Below, piece after piece: positions 11,701 through 24,599 of a stretch of 64,000 bases of DNA. Each line of letters starts with the position of its first letter. Within the stretch, counting starts at the first letter, position 1. Source of the stretch: Flaccisagitta enflata (taxonomy: Eukaryota; Chaetognatha; Sagittoidea; Aphragmophora); the NCBI GenBank assembly GCA_965153355.1, contig OZ231126.1, positions 61,442,001 to 61,506,000 of the forward strand, written 5' to 3'. The position numbers and the translations under genes were made by a program. Below the pieces are notes generated by a model. That model saw nothing but the letters and a program-made list of their open reading frames with translations, was not told the DNA's origin and did not search any database.

Positions 11701-12946
11701 CATCTGCTTCTTACGACCCATTACAGTTCGTACAGTTCATTGATTCATTACAGTTCATCGATTGTTTCTAAACCCCATTAGCCCCTACCTTTAGCCCTCC
11801 ATTGAAACTGAACGCTATAATAACAACCGTAATGAACTGTAATGAAGTCAAATGTCATTACAACTCTGCACCTCTTTCAGGGTAGAGCTCTAGTGACAAC
11901 TGTAATGAACTTTAATGATATTCTCAGTTTGATGTTTTGGTTCTTTAAAGGTGAGATTCTTGAATGGGAGGGGCTAATAGGTAGGGGTTTACAGGGGGAT
12001 TTAGTATCAACTGTAATGGACTGTAATGGACTGTAATGGGCTGTAATGGGTTACAACAACAAATCAGCATCACTAGCTATTACAACCCATTACAGTTCGT
12101 TACAGTTATACAGTTACAGTTCATCAAGTATTCCTAAATCATTAAACCCTACCTTTTTATTTCCCATTCCAGAAACTGAACTATAATAACAACCGTAATG
12201 AACTGTAATGAAGTCAAATGTCATTAAAGCTCTACCTCTTAGGGTAGAGCTCCTGTGTACAACTGTAATGAACTGTAATGATATTCTCAGTTTGATGTGT
12301 TATTGGTTCTTTAAAGGTGAGATTCTTGAATGGGAGGGGCTAATAGGTAGGGGTTTACAGGGGGATTTAGTATCAACTGTAATGGACTGTAATGGACTGT
12401 AATGGACTGTAATGGGTTACAACAACAAATCAGCATCACTAGCTATTACAACCCATTACAGTTCATTACAGTTCATTACAGTTCATTACAGTTCATCAAA
12501 TTGTTTCTAAATCCCCCATTAAACCCCTACCTTTTAGCCCCTCCCATTCAAGAAACTGAACTATAATAACAACCATAATGAACTGTAATGAAGTCAAATG
12601 TCATTACAGCTCTACCTCTTAGGGTAGAGCTCTAATGACAACTGTAATGAACTGTAATGATATTCTCAGTTTGATGTGTTATTGGTTCTTTAAAGGTGAG
12701 ATTCTTGAATGGGAGGGGCTAATAGGTAGGGGTTTACAGGGAGATTTAGTATCAACTGTAATGGACTGTAATGGACTGTAATGGAGTATAATTGTTTAAC
12801 AGTTCATTACAGTTCATTACAGTTCATTACAGTTCATTACAGTTCATTACAGTTCATTACAGTTCATCAAATTGTTTCTAAATCCCCCATTAAACCCCTA
12901 CCTTTTAGCTCCTCCCATTCAAGAAACTGAACTATAATAACAACCC

Positions 12947-12963
12947 GATCGGAAGAGCGTCGT
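12947..12963. other. Illumina adapter fragment (second-read type) inside satellite 1
   Basis: GATCGGAAGAGCGTCGT is a 17-base exact match, recalled from memory, to the start of the Illumina TruSeq universal-adapter reverse complement. It interrupts an otherwise regular monomer, and the next few bases (AGTAGAAGTCC) fit neither the satellite nor the adapter cleanly. It indicates an assembly artefact. Confidence 0.85.
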
Positions 12964-15456
12964 AGTAGAAGTCCAAAATGTCATTTACAGCTCTACCTCT
13001 TAGGGTGAAGCTCTGGCTGACAACTGTAATGAACTGTAATGATATTCTCAGTTTGATGTGATATTGGTTCTTTAAAGGTGAGATTCTTGAATGGGAGGGG
13101 CTAATAGGTAGGGGTTTACAGGGGGATTTAGTATCAACTGTAATGGACTGTAATGGACTGTAATGGGCTGTAATGGGTTACAACAACAAATCAGCATCAC
13201 TAGCTATTACAACCCATTACAACCCATTAGTTCATTACAGTTCATTACAGTTCATCAGATGTTCTAAATCCCCTGTTAAGCCTTCCCCTACCTTTTAGCC
13301 CCCTCCCATTCAAAACACAGACTATAATAACAACCATAATAGACTGTAATGAAGCCAAATGTCATTACAGCTCTACCTCTTAGGGTAGAGCTCTAGTGAC
13401 AACTGTAATGAACTGTAATAATATTCTCAAGTTTGATGGTATTAGTTCTCTAAAATTGAATTCTTAGTAGGGAGGGCTAGCCAAATTAGGAGTTTACAGA
13501 AGGATTACAACAACCTGTAATGGACTGTAATGGACTGTAATGGGCTGTAATGGGTTATAACTACAAATCAGCATCACTAGCTATTACGACCCATTACAGT
13601 TCATTACAGTTCATTACAGTTCATCAAATTGATTCTAAATCTCCCTAAAAACCCCTACCTTTTAGCCCCTCCCATTCAAACTGAACTATAATAGCAACCG
13701 TGTGGGTATGAATGAAGTCAAATGTCCGTTACAGCTCTACCTCCACAGGTAGAGCTCTGTGGCTAACTATAATGAGCTAGCAATAGTATTCTCAGTTGAT
13801 GTTTGATATTAGTTCTTTAAAGGTGAGATTCTTGAATGGGAGGGGCCTAATAAATAGGGGTTCTGGGGATTTATTATCAACTGTAATGGACTGTAATGGA
13901 CTGTAATGGACTGTAATGGGCTGTAATGGGTTACAACAACAAATCAGCATCACTAGCTATTACAACCCATTACAGTTCATTACAGTTCATTACAGTTCAT
14001 TACAGTTCTGTTTCTAAATCCCCGTTTAACCTACCTTTTAGCCCCTCATTCAAGAAACTGAACTATAATAACAACCATAATGAACTGTAATATAGTCAAA
14101 TGTCATTACAGCTCTACCTCTTAGGTAGAGCTCTAATGACAACTGTAATGAACTGTAATGATATTCTCAGTTTGATGTGTTATTGGTTCTTTAAAGGTGA
14201 GATTCTTGAATGGGAGGGGCTAATAGGTAGGGGTTTACAGGGGGATTTAGTATCAACTGTAATGGACTGTAATGGACTGTAATGGACTGTAATAGACTGT
14301 AATATGGGCTGTAATGGAGTTATAACCACAAATCAACCTCACTAGCTAATTGCAATGACCCATTACAGTTCATTACAGTTCCGCCTGATTCATTACAGTT
14401 CATGGGTGTTTCTAAATCCCCATTAAACTCTACCTTTAGCCCCTCCCATTCAAACTGAACTATAATAACAACCGTAATGAACTGTAATAGAAAGTCAAAT
14501 GTCGTGCAGCTCTCCTCTTAGGAGTAGAGCTCCTGGTAACAACTGTAATGAACTGCTTGTATTCTCAGTTTGATGTGTTGTGGTTCTTTAAGTGAGATTC
14601 TTGAATGGGAGGGGCTAATAGGTGAGGTTTACTGATTAGTATCAACTTTACTTAATGGGGATTTAGTATCAACTGTAATGGACTGTAATGGACTGTAATG
14701 GGTTACAACAACAAATCAACATCACTAGCTATTACAACCCATTACAGTTCATTACAGTTCATTACAGTTCATTACAGTTCATCAAATTGTTTCTAAATCC
14801 CCCATTAAACCCCTACCTTTTAGCCCCTCCCATTCAAGAAACTGAACTATAATAACAACCGTAATGGACTGTAATGAAGTCAAATGTCATTACAGCTCTA
14901 CCTCTTAGGGTAGAGCTCTAATGACAACTCTAATGAACTGTAATGATATTCTCAGTTTGATTGTTATTGGTTCTTTAAAGGTGAGATTCTTGAATGGGAG
15001 GGGCTAATAGGTAGGGGTTTACAGGGAGATTTAGTATCAACTGTAATGGACTGTAATGGACTGTAATGGGCTGTAATGGGTTACTTAACTACAAATCAGC
15101 ATCACTATGTACAACTCGTACAGTTATTTACACAGTTCATTACAGTTCATCAAATTGTTTCCAAATCCCCGACTAAACCCTACCTTTAGCTCACTCCCAT
15201 TCCAAAAACTAGAACTATCATGTGCTTCCGTAATGAACTGTAATGAAATCAAATGTCATTACAGCTCTCTACCTCTTGGGGTGAGCCCTAATGACAACTG
15301 TAATGAACTGTAATGATATTCCCAATTGATGTGATCAGTGGTTCTATTTTAAAGGTGAGAGTTATGAATGGAGGAGCTGTAGTTAAGGGAGTTTACAGGG
15401 TTTATCAACTATAATGGACTGTAATGGACTGTAATGGACTGTAATGGGATTTAATG

Positions 15457-15482
15457 AGATCGGAAGAGCACACGTCTGAACT
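15457..15482. other. Illumina adapter fragment (index-read type) inside satellite 1
   Basis: AGATCGGAAGAGC followed directly by ACACGTCTGAACT is a 26-base match to the standard Illumina TruSeq read-1 adapter. Satellite sequence resumes abruptly with ATTACAACCCATTA, with the monomer segment between missing. This is not biological sequence. Confidence 0.95.
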
Positions 15483-17128
15483 ATTACAACCCATTAAGGA
15501 CTAATTGATTCATTACAGTTAGTAGTTCATCAAATTGTTCTAAATCTATTAAACCCCTACCTTTGTACCATTCAGAAACTGGGCTATAATAACAACCATG
15601 TGTTCTGTAATGACAAATGTCATTACAGCTCTACACTCTTAAGTGTAGAGCTCTAATGACAACTGTAATGAACTGTAATGATATTCTCAGTTTGATGTTT
15701 TATTGGTTCTCTAAAGGTGAGATTCTTGAATGGGAAGGGCTAATAGGTAGGGGTTTACAGGGGGATTTAGCATCAACTGTAATGGACTGTAATGGACTGT
15801 AATGGGCTGTAATGAGTTAGTTATAACTACAAATCAGCATCACTAGCTATTACAACCCATTACAGTTCATTACAGTTCATTACAGTTCATCAAATTGTTT
15901 CTAAATCCCCCATTAAACCCCTACCTTTTAGCCCCTCCCATTCAAGAAACTGAACTATAATAACAACCGTAATGAACTGTAATGAAGTCAAATGTCATTA
16001 CAGCTCTACCTCTTAGGGTAGAGCTCTAATGACAACTGTAATGAACTGTAATGATATTTTCAATTTGATGTGATATTGGTTCTTTAAAGGTGAGATTCTT
16101 GAATGGGAGGGGCTAATAGGTAGGGGTTTACAGGGGGATTTAGTATCAACTGTAATGGACTGTAATGGACTGTAATGGGCTGTAATGGGTTACAACAACA
16201 AATCAGCATCACTAGCTATTACAACCCATTACAGTTCATTACAGTTCATCAAATTGTTTCTAAATCCCCCGTTAAACCCCTACCTTTTAGCCCCTCCCAT
16301 TCAAGAAACTGAACTATAATAACAACCGTAATGAACTGTAATGAAGTCAAATGTCATTACAGCTCTTCCTCTTAGGGTAGAGCTCTAATGACAACTGTAA
16401 TGAACTGTAATGATATTTTCAATTTGATGTGATTTTGGTTCTTTAAAGGTGAGATTCTTGAATGGGAGGGGCTAATAGGTAGGGGTTTACAGGGGGATTT
16501 AGTATCAACTGTAATGGATAATGGACTTATGACGTCTGTAATGGACTGTAATAGGCTGTAATGGGTTACAACAACAAATCAGCATCACTATTGTGCAACC
16601 CATTACAGTTCATTGCAGTTCATTACAGTTCATTGATTCATAGTGTTCTAAATCCCCATTAAACCCCTACCTTTAGCCTCCCATTCAGAAACTGAACTAT
16701 AATAACAACCGTAATGAACTGTAATGAAGTCAAATGTCATTAAAGCTCTACCCAGGGTAGAACTCTAATGACAACTGTAATGAACTGTAATGATAAACTC
16801 TCAGTTTTGATGTGTTATTGGTTCTTTAAAGGTGAGATTGTTGAATGGGAGGAGCTAATAGGTAAGGGTTTACAGGGGATTTAGTATCAACTGTAATGGA
16901 CTGTAATGGACTGTAATGGACTGTAATGGGTTACAACAACAAATCCTAGCATCTTCTTCACTTCAAACCATTGCAGTTTCATTACAGCTCATTCTGATTC
17001 ATTACAGTTCATCAAATTGTTTCTAAATCCCCCATTAAACCCCTACCTTTAGCCCCTCCCATTCAAGAAACTGGGCTATAATAACAACCATAATGAACTG
17101 TAATATAGTCAAATGTCATTACAGCTCT

Positions 17129-18050
17129 ATTGCGTTTCTTGTTTTTCATCGCTTTTTTTTGCATTTCCTGAATGTCTAAGGTGTATGATGGCATACGTGT
17201 GTCTTGTCATAAATATATAATGCTAAAAAATAAGTAAACATCAGATAAGATATGTATATTAAACTCATTTTCACGTGAGAAAAAGAAGCTTTTCAACGAT
17301 AGATTTCAAACACATGGGCGAGTTGCGTGTCTGGTTAAGGGCTTTTAAACGTCCAATATGAACTTCCAGAGGCAGCCTTATCTGACCTTGGAGGTGTTAT
17401 TGACACCCAATGATTACCAACAGATGGGTTATTGACACTGCCAATAGCCATCAACGTGTATTTGCATTATAGACCAAATTAGCAAAATCATGACCTCCGA
17501 TTGGTACATATTTAGAAGACTGTGGACCTTCAAAATCTGAACGAATTGCAGTTTTGGGTTAAGAAGATGTGTACTTTAGTCCGTCCGATGTAAAAAGTTC
17601 ACTCGAAGCCAATTTCAGTGGGTAAAACGATGTACAAAAAATCGAATCTGATGTGAAGGTAGCAAGGAATAGGTGATTCACATGAACCTCATCGGGTGGC
17701 CATTCTCCGTCCCCGTCCGATCTCACATGTAAAATTTCATGGCTTTTTGCGGTCGGGAACACATGAAAAAATGTACCGGTAATTTTTCATTTCATTTTCT
17801 TTCAATCTTAGCTCAATGCAACTGGGTAAAGTGTGAATGAAACGGCTAGGGTTATTCAACTTGTGTTCATGGCTCTTGTTTCTTAGGAACGCGTTTCTAG
17901 GGAATTATACATTAGAGATTTGTTAAACGTCATAGTGGATGCCAGTCTATCGAGATCATAACAATTATTAGGTAATGGAATGAAACTGGTTCGTTATTCG
18001 ATGTGACAGGGAAAAGCAATAGATATTAGATAATGATGAATACAACAACG
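17129..18050. other. Unique flank of satellite 1 with a dispersed repeat copy
   Basis: The array ends abruptly at GTCATTACAGCTCTA. Segment 17135-17315 is a diverged inverted copy of 24.60-24.80 kb: TTTTCATCG, GCATTTCCTGA.TGTCT.AGGTGT, CTCATTTTC.CGT.GAGAAAA and CAACGATAGATTTCAA occur in both. The remainder to 18050 is unique; the 67-codon minus ORF at 17559-17762 has no recognisable feature. Confidence 0.5.
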
Positions 18051-18403
18051 ACAATGATGATGATGATGATGATGATAACGATGACGATGATATTGGGCTT
18101 GTTTTTACGGGCAACAAGAGTTTTGATTGTTCCTGTGAAACGTGATTTGAGCGTCAACGCATATTCATAAATTTCAGCCGTCCCACGAAGGAGAGAACAA
18201 AGTGAATGAGCAAGCTGGCGAATGGAGTGACCGATCAAAGCGAGCATGGCGCAGCGGCATGCTGCGGAGCAAATGAGCAGAGTGAGCGGTGCCTGTTAAT
18301 AACGCAATTTTGTGTGACAAGAAACGCTGCTGATTTCAATAATGATGATCTCGATGATAACGACAATGATGATGCATCATCATTGTCGTTATCATGATGA
18401 TGA

Positions 18404-18440
<37 letters not shown>

Positions 18441-18605
18441 AACGACGACGGCAACAACAACAGCAATTGCAACAACGACAATGATGATAAGAAATGATCT
18501 AGGATTAATGTCAAGTTGATGAGTCAACAACAACAACGACAACAACAAAAACGACAACAACGACAACAACAACAACAATATTAACAACAACAACAACAAC
18601 TTGAT
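18050..18605. repeat. Trinucleotide repeat cluster (GAT, GAC, AAC)
   Basis: (GAT)n at about 18053-18082, a palindromic GATGATGCATCATC near 18369, (GAC)n at 18400-18440 and mixed AAC/GAC to about 18600. Between 18100 and 18330 is ordinary sequence with no supported gene. All ORFs here are poly-Ile/Val/Leu or poly-Asn/Asp read-through. Confidence 0.85.
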
Positions 18606-18716
18606 GAAAAACATGACAATTACATTAATTTGATCAATATCGACAACGACAACAACTGTGGCCTTTATCACAAAAATCGCTTTAAAATATGATTGCGTAT
18701 TCAGAAAGCAAAAAAA

Positions 18717-18912
18717 ACAAGGCCGTAAACACGGCTAACCCAGTCGCGTGCGGGTGGGCAGGGGCAGCAAGTGATAAAAAAAGCCTGATCCAGCTCCTTG
18801 ACAGGAGCAGTAATGCGAAAGCTGCTCGTAAACACCAACAAGGCTGGATACACGGTCAATACCAGTCGCGGACTGGTGGGCAGGGGCGGAAATGCGTTGA
18901 CGTTGGCGAGCA
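18717..18912 (-). mobile_element. Two headless H1 fragments in tandem
   Basis: CAAGGCCGTAAACACGGCTA at about 18717 and CAAGGCTGGATACACGGTCA at 18838 each start an H1 body (AGTCGCG..GGTGGGCAGGGGC). Neither carries the hairpin end, and the first is cut by the second. Confidence 0.65.
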
Positions 18913-18959
18913 GGGGCTGATGATCCCAAAGTCAGGAATATTTGAATGAAGAAAATGAG

Positions 18960-19345
18960 CAGCCGAGAGATCTTAGTCATGATATCGCTGGTTACCCCGG
19001 TGATTCCGTTGTACATTCCGTCACTGATTCTGTAGCTAATTCTGTCGCTGATTCTGTCGCTGATTCTGTTGGTGACTCGGTCGCTGATTCTGTCAGTGAT
19101 TTTGTCAGTGTTTCCATCGCTGATTTCGTCGGAGATTCTATTGCTGATTCCATTGGTGATCCCATTGGTGATTCCGTCGCTGATTCCAATGCTGATTCCA
19201 TAGGGGATTCCGTCGGTGATTCCGTCGGTGATTCCGCTGCTGATTCCATCGGGGATTCCATCGGGGATTCCGTTGCAAATTCCATCGGTGATTCCGTTGG
19301 TGATTCCATTGGTGATTCTGTGGATAACTCCGTCGATCATTTCTC
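18960..19345. repeat. 12-bp minisatellite (GATTCCGTCGGT type)
   Basis: About 28 degenerate 12-bp units, GATTCYRTYGGT. A 12-bp period keeps all frames open, so ORFs on both strands result: 18942-19448 plus encodes (D-S-V-A/G)n, 168 codons, and the minus strand encodes (E-S-P-T)n and (G-I-T-D/N)n. The plus ORF has a non-repetitive tail, so a low-complexity protein cannot be excluded, but there is no domain, initiation context or flanking exon to support one. Confidence 0.8.
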
Positions 19346-19448
19346 TGCTCATTCCGTCCCTAAAGACGTCGCCGATGATGTTGGTGGTGACAAACAAAAT
19401 GGCGTCGTTGAATTTGTCGATGTTGTTAGTGGGTTAGTTACTTTTTAG

Positions 19449-19536
19449 TCGCGTGCTATGCAACTCTACACCACGCTTTGTCGGTCTGTCCGTCGGTCCG
19501 TCCGTTGGTCCATCCGTCCGTCCGTCACACTTTATT
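19449..19536 (+). mobile_element. H1 head fragment abutting a foldback element
   Basis: TTTTTAGTCGCGTGCTATGC, then AACTCTACACCACGCTTTG and a GTCCGTCGGTCCGTCCG tract. The H1 body is missing because the foldback element begins at 19537, which suggests insertion into, or formation beside, this H1 copy. Confidence 0.6.

Positions 19537-20498
<962 letters not shown>

Positions 20499-20594
<96 letters not shown>
20499..20594. repeat. (CT)n microsatellite
   Basis: About 96 bp of CT with two small interruptions. Confidence 0.95.
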
Positions 20595-20596
<2 letters not shown>

Positions 20597-21263
20597 GCCT
20601 CAGCACATATTCAAGCTCAGTTAATGTCTGATTGTCTGCTCAGGAGGTTGTGTGATCACTAGGCTGGTTACCTGAAGGGTGAGTTTGGCTCAAAATTTAA
20701 AATTCCTCCGCCATCTAACCATACATTCTAAGCGGCATTTGGGCAGTAAATCAGACAAAGCAGAGTTGAAATATTGATCAACAACACATGCCACAATGGT
20801 AGGTATATAAAGCAATTTTGCACTTGTTGTAACTCTATGAGTATTGCCGTGCGGGTTATCTCTGAATACCAATTTCCGCTTGCCCTCAATTCTGTCGTAT
20901 GACTGGCAGAGTTAGTTGGCTGAAGCGTTCTGAAATTTGACCACATTTGACCCTCCAGGTAGCCGCCCTAGTGATCACCCCCCCCCCCCACAACCACGAC
21001 CAAACGTTGTGGAATACTCAACTCTGTAAAGATTAAGACATACGAAGATGAAATGACTTCGTCTGTCAGTTCGCCTGCCTGTCGAGCTGTCTGCCTTTGG
21101 CTTTTAGCTCTCAACAGAAGTAAAATATCCATCCAATTCCATTCTCTCAACTGCAACGACAATAACAGTGATGACGTGTAAAAATAAACAGTGTATCAAT
21201 TACTTATCAATATTTTTCAGTCGCCTGCAATCGCGTTGGTCCGTTCGTTCGGTTTTACTGATC
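20595..21263. other. Unassigned stretch
   Basis: Unique-looking sequence with CCTAGTGATCAC / GTGATCACTAGG about 320 bp apart (20653-20665 and 20965-20977), an inverted pair that may bound a small element. A C-run follows at 20978-20990. The ORFs here (60-72 codons) are unsupported. Confidence 0.35.
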
Positions 21264-21497
21264 TTAGTTGCGGACACGCAACTCTATAAGATACTTTGTC
21301 CATCCATCAGTCCGTTGGCCCATTGATCTGTCACGCTGGGGTTGAAAACGCGAAAAACGAGTATTTATGATGCCGATTTTTTATTTACGGGTGTATGAAG
21401 TGTGTGGGAGGGGCTTGGGGTGTGGGTAGCGTGAAGCTGGGGGTTGGATGCCCATTCCCGCCCGTCCGCAACTATATTGTGATCCCGTGTCACCTGT
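21264..21497 (+). mobile_element. H3 hairpin-headed element
   Basis: Head TTAGTTGCGGACACGCAACT (stem AGTTGCG / CGCAACT), then CTATAAGATACTTTGTCC and a CATCAGTCCGTTGGCCC tract. The body carries GTGTGGGAGGGGCTTGGGG, and the far end is CCCGTCCGCAACTATATTGT followed by GATCCCGTGTCACC. The same body is at 52487-52702 and 28116-28314. Confidence 0.75.
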
Positions 21498-21504
21498 TAT
21501 TTCA

Positions 21505-21662
21505 TTTTTAGTTGCGGACACGCAACTCTATAGGAGGCTTTGTCTGTCCGTCGGTTGGTCGGTCCTTCACGCTCGAGTTGAAAAGTGGGAAAACGCGTAT
21601 TTCCGCCTCTGCCCACCCATCCGCAACTGGTGGCCGTGTATCCGTGTATCCGGCCTTGTTTC
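21505..21662 (+). mobile_element. Hairpin-headed element with H3 head and H1-type far end
   Basis: Head TTTTTAGTTGCGGACACGCA with pairing arm, CTCTATAGGAGGCTTTGTC, a CCGTCGGTTGGTCGGTCC tract, GCCCACCCATCCGCAACTGG, and the far end CCGTGTATCCGGCCTTGTTT shared with H1. It links the two subfamilies. Confidence 0.75.
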
Positions 21663-22103
21663 TTTTGTATCGCTGGCTAAGTGGTGTGTAGGTTGGAAGT
21701 CACGCATAATTGGAGATAACGCAAAATTTACTAAATATGTTTTGTGCACACAACCCCCGCAAACCTGCATTACTGCCCCTGCCCACTTGTCGGCGACTAC
21801 TTGAATTGTTGGCAGTGTATCTGGCCTTCAATATTTATCATTTCATTAGTTCTATAATGTTACTCCCCCCCTTTCTTTTTCCCCCATTCATTTCTTCTTA
21901 TGTAGACATTGTCGTTGCTTATTATCACTGCTACGGTCATCTGCAATGATGGCGGGGATAATGAAGCATGACAACAGCGATGACAGCGGCAGTGACAAAG
22001 ATGTAGACAGCTATGACGATGATGACAACAGCGACAACGATGATGACAACAATAACGAATATGATAACATTATAATAAGATATGATAATATGATATGATA
22101 ACT
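21663..22103. other. Element fragment and ATGACA-rich sequence
   Basis: At about 21770-21830, CTGCCCCTGCCCACTTGTCGG then GCAGTGTATCTGGCC is the far end of a further H1-like copy without its head. 21950-22100 is rich in GATGACAACAGCGACAAC-type repeats. No gene. Confidence 0.45.
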
Positions 22104-22235
22104 TGTTTTTAGTTGCAGACACGCAACTCTATAAGAGGCGTTTCCGTCCATCCGGACTTAATGCCAACCTGGGGGCTGGGCATTAGCCGGAATGAGCCTG
22201 CCCTTTGCCCCTGCCCCCTAACATTACCATTGTAT
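22104..22235 (+). mobile_element. H3 head with shortened body
   Basis: Head TTTTTAGTTGCAGACACGCA with pairing arm GCAACT, then CTATAAGAGGCGTTTCCGTC. The body is short and ends near CCTGCCCCTAACATTAC (one base simplified). The ORFs on both strands at 22109-22304 are shadows of it. Confidence 0.6.
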
Positions 22236-22329
22236 GTTAGTTTACAGCAAGGTAGGCCATTTCTCCCATTTCTCTTTCCCTTCTCAAACCTTTTAGTCAA
22301 TTAAATCAATCCTACCATTTATCTTGGGA

Positions 22330-23170
22330 AGAATGGGAATGCCCCTGCCCCTGCCCCTGCCCTTTCCCTGTCTCCTGCCTCTGCCAATTCTGCCGACGCT
22401 GAGTCTCTATTCCCTTATCTATGTCTCCTGCCTCTGCCGCTTCTGCCGATGCCGACTCTATTCCCTCATCCATTTCCCCTGCCTCTGCTGACTCAGCTGA
22501 TGCCAACTCTTGTCTCCTGTCTCTGCCGAATCTGCAGATGCCGACTCTATATATTCTCTTATCTGTTCACTGCCTCTGCCAATTCTGCCGTTGCCGACTC
22601 TATATATTCTCTTATCTGTTTACTGCCTCTGTCGATTCTGCCGATGCCGACCCTATCTATTTGCTTATCTCTGTCTCCTGTCTCTGCCGATTCTGCCGAT
22701 GCCGACTCTGTCTATTCTCTTTTCTCTTTTTCCTGTCTCCTTTCTCCTGCCTCTGCCGATTCTGCCAATTCTGTCAAGTCTCTTCTATTTTTACTGCCTC
22801 TGCCGAATCTGCCGATGATGACTATTCTCTGTCCATTCTCTTTCTATTTTCCTTCTATTCTCTGTCTCCTGCCACTGCCGATTTTGCCGATGCCGACTTT
22901 GTATATTACTATCTCTCTTTCCTGCCTCTGCCAATTCTGCCGTTGCCGACTCTGTCTATGTTGTCTTCTGCATCTGTATCTCATTGACTCTTTCCCCTGG
23001 CCCTGCCGATTCTGCCGATGCCAACTCTGTCTATTCCTTAACCTCTGCCGACTTGTCGACTTGCCGACTCGCCGACTCGCCGACACGCCCACTTGCCGAC
23101 TTGCCGACTTGCCGACTTGCCGACTTGCCGACTTACCAACTTGCCGACTTGCCGACTTGCTGACCGATAT
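22330..23170 (+). repeat. Degenerate TGCCGA-rich minisatellite array
   Basis: Units of roughly 50-55 bp built on CTGCCTCTGCCGATTCTGCC then GATGCCGACTCT, ending in a 9-bp array (GCCGACTTG) at about 23050-23165. The same motifs occur inverted at 26572-26880 (AGAGTCGGCAG). The long overlapping ORFs (188, 254, 102 codons and minus-strand ones) are Leu/Pro/Ser/Cys read-through. Confidence 0.8.
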
Positions 23171-23371
23171 GCCGACTCTGCTGACTCTCCTTCCAATAAC
23201 AAAAAAGAGATAGATTCGTTTTGAAAAAAAGTGAAAACGATCAAAATAATTTCCCCCCCCCCCCAAAAAAAAAATAGTTCTTGAAACAAAAAACATGTAT
23301 CGAATTTAGGCCAAATGTCTATAACTCTACAAGTTTCCATGGCACTTCACAGCCAATCTCTGTCTTCTTAA

Positions 23372-23891
<520 letters not shown>

Positions 23892-24239
23892 AAATGTAAC
23901 TCTATCCTTAGTACATAAGTAGTAAAACGGATGTAAGAACTTTGTCTCCCAGTATTTACATTTTTTGGTGAAAGAGTTAACTAACAAGGGAACACCTTTA
24001 AGTCGTGAGATCTAAACCCACTGATAATGAAGGTATCCCAAAATACTTTTTGGTAAGCTGTTTATGCAGGTTGGTGAAGTTTTCGTTCAGTTTCATGGCC
24101 GGAGTGGTGCGCGTATTAACTAGTCAGTGAGGGTTCACAAGACCCTCTTCCATTTGTTTCAGTTTGGGTATAGTGAGGGATATTGTTCCACATGTCATAG
24201 ATAACTTAGGCCTAAGTTAGTGTGAACTTAATTGATTCT
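23892..24239. other. Unassigned with one dispersed fragment
   Basis: 24120-24180 repeats the AGGGTTC..AAGACCCTCTTCC..TTTGGGTATAGTGAGG element seen at 1.65 kb. Otherwise no feature. Confidence 0.45.
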
Positions 24240-24425
24240 AAATGACTCAAATGACTAATAATGACTCAAATGACTAATAAAGACATAAAATCATGTAAAA
24301 TGACTTAATGACCAAATTTACTTGACTGACTTGAGTGACCTAATAGAATTTAAATTGACGTAAATTGACGTAAAATGACTTAAAATGACAAAAAATGACC
24401 TAAAATGACTAGAAATAATAATAAG
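24240..24425 (+). repeat. Degenerate AAAATGACT minisatellite
   Basis: Repeated AATGACTCAAATGACT and AAAATGACTTAAAATGAC units. The same motif in the opposite orientation fills 25360-25990. Confidence 0.7.
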
Positions 24426-24462
24426 TACAGTTAAATTCCGCAATAACGGATGTCCAGGAACT

Positions 24463-24499
24463 AATGAATTTCATCCACTATTGGTGGATTTCCTTCATT
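24463..24499. other. Small hairpin
   Basis: AATGAATTTCATCCAC is followed after 5 bases by GTGGATTTCCTTCATT: arms pair as AATGAA/TTCATT and ATCCAC/GTGGAT with mismatches between. Confidence 0.4.
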
Positions 24500-24599
24500 G
24501 CCAATACAGAAATTGAAAGAAATTGATAAAATAGGACTAAGTTTTTAGAGCCGTTTTAGGCGGATTATTGTTACTCTTGGATCCGTTAAAGTAGTAAGC

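Larger units (their letters stand above)
8715..17128. repeat. Satellite 1: about 22 palindromic monomers of 360-400 bp
   Basis: The landmark GGTGAGATTCTTGAATGGGA recurs about every 350-400 bp (e.g. near 9325, 10073, 10471, 10861, 11950, 12317, 12695, 13077). Each monomer contains GGGGCTAATAGGTAGGGGTT and its approximate inverse AACCCCTACCTTTTAGCCCC, and 10-bp sub-repeats CTGTAATGGA on one side opposed by TCATTACAGT on the other, so a whole monomer can fold back on itself. Copy number of the 10-mers varies and explains much of the length variation. A second inverted pair, CTCTACC / GGTAGAG, flanks CTTAG. ORFs of 60-68 codons recur at the same phase and are read-through of the monomer, not genes. 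Confidence 0.95.

Noticed and set aside
8715-17128. Recurring 60-68 codon ORFs in satellite 1
   Set aside because: Monomer read-through at a fixed phase, broken wherever monomers carry indels.
18942-19448. 168-codon DSVA/DSVG repeat protein
   Set aside because: A 12-bp minisatellite leaves several frames open on both strands. No codon-position signal or supporting exon context distinguishes this frame.
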